Source: Moraxellaceae bacterium UBA2477 (GTDB taxonomy: Bacteria; Pseudomonadota; Gammaproteobacteria; Pseudomonadales; Moraxellaceae). Taken from it: a DNA stretch of 9,179 nucleotides. Below the pieces are notes generated by a model. The model did not search any database and had not been told where the DNA came from. It saw nothing but the letters and a program-made list of their open reading frames with translations. How positions within the stretch are numbered: position 1 is the first letter of the stretch; every line of letters starts with the position of its first letter. The DNA lies in assembly GCA_002342025.1 (NCBI GenBank), contig DDPD01000022.1, positions 1 through 9,179 of the forward strand, written 5' to 3'. Position numbers and translations under genes: made by a program. Below, one piece after another: positions 6,587 to 9,179 of this stretch.

Positions 6587-6729
6587 CGCAATTTATCACC
6601 CGTAAAATTATATAAATTAGCAGAATTCACCAATTAATAGTCTTAATGAAAGATTTTCGCAAGCACATTGCGCAACTGCCGCCCTACACTGCTCACCTAT
6701 TCAGACCACGCTCAGTCAGGAGCAGCACC
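6587..6729. promoter_or_regulatory. Divergent lrp-leuA control region
   Basis: The stretch is AT-rich at 6601-6650. On the minus strand it holds TATAAT (6612-6607), preceded after 15 bp by TTGGTG (6633-6628), a poor -35 with short spacing. On the plus strand it holds TATAAA (6611-6616) without a good -35. TAGCAGAATTCACCA (6618-6632) matches 11 of 15 positions of the E. coli Lrp consensus YAGHAWATTWTDCTR. The leuA side (6646-6729) has no leucine-rich leader peptide and no obvious attenuator. Both promoters and the Lrp site are candidates only. Confidence 0.4.
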
Positions 6730-8385
6730 ATGGCTTACGATTTCCGCAAATACCGCCCCACGCCAGTGGTCGTCCGCCCGCAACGCCGCTGGCCCGACCA
6801 AGTCATCACACAAGCCCCGCGCTGGTGTGCGGTGGATCTGCGCGATGGCAATCAGGCCTTGGTCAAGCCCATGACGGTTGAGCAGAAAACACGTTTGTTC
6901 CTGTTGCTGGTCAAGGTCGGTTTCAAGGAAATCGAGGTCGGATTTCCCGCTGCCTCACAACCGGATTTTGATTTCGTGCGCCAGTTGATTGAGCAGCGGC
7001 AGATTCCGGACGACGTCACTATTCAAGTCTTAACGCAGGCGCGTCCGGAATTGATTGCACGCACCTACGCATCGCTGAAAGGCGCCAAACGCGCCATTGT
7101 GCATGTCTACAACTCCACGTCACGTACCCAGCGCGAGCAGGTCTTTCGTACCGATGTCGCTGGCGTGAAAGCCATTGCCGTTGCGGGCGCCCACTGTGTG
7201 GCCGAGCACGCGGCACAACACCCCGAAACCCAATGGACATTTCAGTACTCGCCAGAGAGTTTTACCGGCACCGAACTGCCGGTGGCCGCCGAGGTCGTCA
7301 ATGCGGTGATTGAGGCGTGGCAGCCGCAACACGGACAAGCCGTCATTATTAATCTGCCGGCTACTGTTGAAGTCAGCACGCCCAATGTCTTTGCCGACAG
7401 TGTGGAATGGATGCTGGAGCACATGCTTCATCGCGAGCACGTCACGGTGTCGCTGCACACGCACAATGATCGCGGCTGCGGCGTGGCAGCAGCTGAACTC
7501 GGTGTTATGGCCGGTGCCGATCGCGTGGAAGGCACCCTACTTGGCAATGGCGAGCGCACCGGCAACATGGACCTGGTCACCATGGCCATGAACCTGTACA
7601 GCCAAGGCGTAGACCCTGAGCTGGATTTCTCCGACATGCGCAGCGTCATCGACACCGTGCAGGCCGTGACCGAAATAGCCACGCACCCGCGCCATGCCTA
7701 TGCCGGCGAGCTGGTGTTCACAGCCTTTTCCGGCAGCCATCAAGATGCCATCCGTAAGTGCCTGAACAACCAGACTGAAGCTGTCTCGGCCGAACACCCG
7801 TGGGATGTGGCTTACCTACCCATTGACCCGCGCGATCTCGGTCGCCGCTACGAGGAAGTGGTGCGCATTAACTCGCAGTCTGGCAAAGGCGGTGTGCTGC
7901 ATGTGCTGGAGCAGCAGTTCGGCATCACCCTGCCGCGCTGGTTGCAGATCGCGTTTTCGCGTGTGGTGCAGGAGGATGCGGAGCGCGGTGGCGGCGAAGT
8001 CGATGCCAGCCGCATCCATACCCTGTTCCAGCAGCACTATGTGGCCACCCCCGAAGGCTGGCGCTTGAATGGCTATACCCTAGACCGTGCCGATGACATC
8101 GTGACGGCCAGTATTACGCTGAGCCAAGGGCCAGTTCTTCAAGGTCAAGGCAGTGGCGTGGTGGGCGCGCTCATTGCTGCGATTAGCCTGAAAACCGGCT
8201 TAGCGCTGGAGGTGGAAGGTTTTGATGAGTTTTCGCTGGGCAATAACACCAGCGCCAATGCCATGGCCTGCGTGCGGATCCGTCAAGGCGAGCAGATTGG
8301 CGAGGCCGTGGCGCTCGCCGAAGACACCACCGCCGCCGCCCTGCAAGCCGTGTTATCGGCTGCCGGGCGCGCGCTCAGCGCCTGA
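6730..8385 (+). CDS. leuA: 2-isopropylmalate synthase (long, yeast-type form)
   Basis: Catalyses acetyl-CoA + 2-oxoisovalerate to 2-isopropylmalate, the first committed step of leucine synthesis; a cytosolic enzyme, usually feedback-inhibited by leucine. It has 551 residues. The N-terminal TIM barrel contains the metal and substrate motif DLRDGNQAL (Asp36, Arg38, Asp39), GFPAASQPDFDF, the metal-binding HTHNDRG (His243, His245) and GNGERTGN (from 272). FSGSHQDAI and a C-terminal LeuA regulatory domain (about 420-551, ending in the GNNTSANA region) follow. The length and the N-terminus YDFRKYRPTP fit the LeuA type of Pseudomonas and yeast rather than the E. coli type. The start at 6730 has AGGAG 7 bases upstream; the frame is open back to 6646, but that extension is atypical. 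It is divergent from the lrp-like gene, and its stop codon directly abuts that of gltX. Confidence 0.96.
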   Translation: MAYDFRKYRPTPVVVRPQRRWPDQVITQAPRWCAVDLRDGNQALVKPMTVEQKTRLFLLLVKVGFKEIEVGFPAASQPDFDFVRQLIEQRQIPDDVTIQVLTQARPELIARTYASLKGAKRAIVHVYNSTSRTQREQVFRTDVAGVKAIAVAGAHCVAEHAAQHPETQWTFQYSPESFTGTELPVAAEVVNAVIEAWQPQHGQAVIINLPATVEVSTPNVFADSVEWMLEHMLHREHVTVSLHTHNDRGCGVAAAELGVMAGADRVEGTLLGNGERTGNMDLVTMAMNLYSQGVDPELDFSDMRSVIDTVQAVTEIATHPRHAYAGELVFTAFSGSHQDAIRKCLNNQTEAVSAEHPWDVAYLPIDPRDLGRRYEEVVRINSQSGKGGVLHVLEQQFGITLPRWLQIAFSRVVQEDAERGGGEVDASRIHTLFQQHYVATPEGWRLNGYTLDRADDIVTASITLSQGPVLQGQGSGVVGALIAAISLKTGLALEVEGFDEFSLGNNTSANAMACVRIRQGEQIGEAVALAEDTTAAALQAVLSAAGRALSA

Positions 8386-8402
8386 TCACGCGTCAGGCTG
8401 CT
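8377..8402. repeat. Inverted repeat over the abutting leuA and gltX stop codons
   Basis: GCCTGA (8380-8385) pairs TCAGGC (8393-8398) around a 7-base loop, and the stem extends by CAGC/GCTG with one bulged base. It covers the leuA stop codon, and the gltX stop lies in the loop. No T-tract follows in either direction, so a bidirectional intrinsic terminator is not supported; it could still protect 3' ends or slow polymerase. Confidence 0.4.
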
Positions 8403-9179
8403 GAGCCACTAACGACTCGCCGCGACGGAATGCGGCGAGCTGCTTTTCCAGCACCTTAGTTTCGTTCTTCGACACGCCACCCAACACTGCAATGGCTTCG
8501 CGCAAGCGTGCACGCGTCATGTCCGGCCCCATAATAGCCATGGCTTCCATGACCGGCGGTGCCGATGGCGTACCCGCCATGCTGACAAAGAACGGCGCCA
8601 TAAAGTCGCGAAGTTTAATGCCCAGCGCCCCGCTTAGGCGTTGCAGCAACTCACTGATGTGTGCGTGCTCCCAGTGCCGCAACGCTTCCAGCTCCCACAG
8701 GGCCAGTTGCAACAAACCCTTGATCTGCTCAGCACTCAGGTTTTTATGCGTGAAGCTTTCCGGCGTTAGCACAACCTTACCGGCAAAGAAGAAGCCGGCC
8801 TTATCCACCGCTTCCGACAAGGTGCTAACACGGGTCTGAATCTGGCTGGCCACGCGTGCCAGGAACTCGGGCGATGCCCAGCGCTGAAACGCCGCCACAA
8901 ACTGATCCAACGGCAAGCTTTTTAGCCACTGGCCATTGAGCCAGGCGAGCTTCTCCACATCAAAAATGGGGCCGCCCAACGACACACGCTGCACATCGAA
9001 ATGCGCGATCATCTCAGCCAAGGTGAATTGCTCACGCTCATCCGGCATGGACCAACCCATGCGGCCCAGGTAATTCAGCAGCGCTTCTGGCAAATAGCCC
9101 ATGCGCTCATAATAGGTAATGGAGGTCGGATTTTTACGCTTGCTGAGCTTGGATTTGTCCGGGTTGCGCAGCAGCGGCA
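8386..9179 (-). CDS. gltX: Glutamyl-tRNA synthetase, C-terminal part (truncated by window edge)
   Basis: Attaches glutamate to tRNA-Glu; a class I aminoacyl-tRNA synthetase of the cytosol. The last 263 codons are visible; the catalytic N-terminus with the HIGH motif lies beyond 9179. The visible part starts PLLRNPDKSKLSKRKNPTS, where KLSKR is the class I KMSKR-type ATP loop, then has YYERMGYLPEALLNYLGRMGW and the helical anticodon-binding domain. An internal ATG at 9102 is not the start, because the frame stays open to the window edge through these conserved residues. The C-terminal MGPDMTRARLREAIAVLGG is typical of the anticodon-binding end. The stop TGA (8388-8386) immediately adjoins the leuA stop. 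It shares the window with a tRNA-Glu(UUC) gene, its substrate. Confidence 0.95.
   Translation of the reverse strand, partial: PLLRNPDKSKLSKRKNPTSITYYERMGYLPEALLNYLGRMGWSMPDEREQFTLAEMIAHFDVQRVSLGGPIFDVEKLAWLNGQWLKSLPLDQFVAAFQRWASPEFLARVASQIQTRVSTLSEAVDKAGFFFAGKVVLTPESFTHKNLSAEQIKGLLQLALWELEALRHWEHAHISELLQRLSGALGIKLRDFMAPFFVSMAGTPSAPPVMEAMAIMGPDMTRARLREAIAVLGGVSKNETKVLEKQLAAFRRGESLVAQQPDA

Noticed and set aside
6646..6729. N-terminal extension of leuA, or a leader peptide starting at 6646
   Set aside because: It has no leucine codon run or attenuator structure, and a good AGGAG site points to the ATG at 6730.

Overview
The window reads as ordinary chromosomal DNA of a gammaproteobacterium, probably of the Pseudomonadales/Oceanospirillales type. 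The evidence is the long-form (yeast-type) LeuA, the glutamyl-tRNA synthetase with an LSKRKNPTS signature, a DUF2789 protein, two lipoproteins with classical lipoboxes, tRNA genes with encoded CCA ends and a sigma70-like stable-RNA promoter. This assignment comes from family resemblance only. There are no insertion sequences, phage genes, CRISPR arrays or obvious islands, and the genes are densely packed.

Left part (1-4043): the 5' end of a CPA2-type cation:proton antiporter (minus, TTG start, runs off the left edge) lies divergent to a metallo-beta-lactamase-fold lipoprotein of the NAPE-PLD-like type (plus). The 121-140 bp between them holds two inverted repeats. Convergent to the lipoprotein gene is a minus-strand series: an SMP-30/NHL-like beta-propeller lipoprotein, a GlsB/YeaQ-type small membrane protein and a short-chain dehydrogenase close to peroxisomal trans-2-enoyl-CoA reductase. 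An intrinsic terminator overlaps the stop codon of the propeller gene.

Middle (4065-6019): a DUF2789 gene and fumC (class II fumarase) overlap by ATGA on the minus strand, a compact pair that is probably translationally coupled. Upstream lies a tRNA operon, also minus: tRNA-Ala(GGC) then tRNA-Glu(UUC), with a strong promoter (TTGACA-17-TAAGAT, GC-rich discriminator) and a strong intrinsic terminator.

Right part (6101-9179): an Lrp/AsnC regulator (minus) is divergent from leuA (plus), the first committed enzyme of leucine synthesis, across an AT-rich 143 bp region. leuA meets the 3' end of gltX (minus, runs off the right edge) tail to tail with no base between the stop codons. GltX charges the tRNA-Glu encoded about 2.5 kb away. 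The SDR, FumC and LeuA touch acyl-CoA, TCA-cycle and leucine metabolism, but nothing shows that they work as one system.

I found no clear undescribed system. The points most worth a second look are the DUF2789-fumC coupling, the SDR that lacks the classical catalytic Tyr, the lrp-leuA control region, and the hairpin at the start of the MBL lipoprotein gene.
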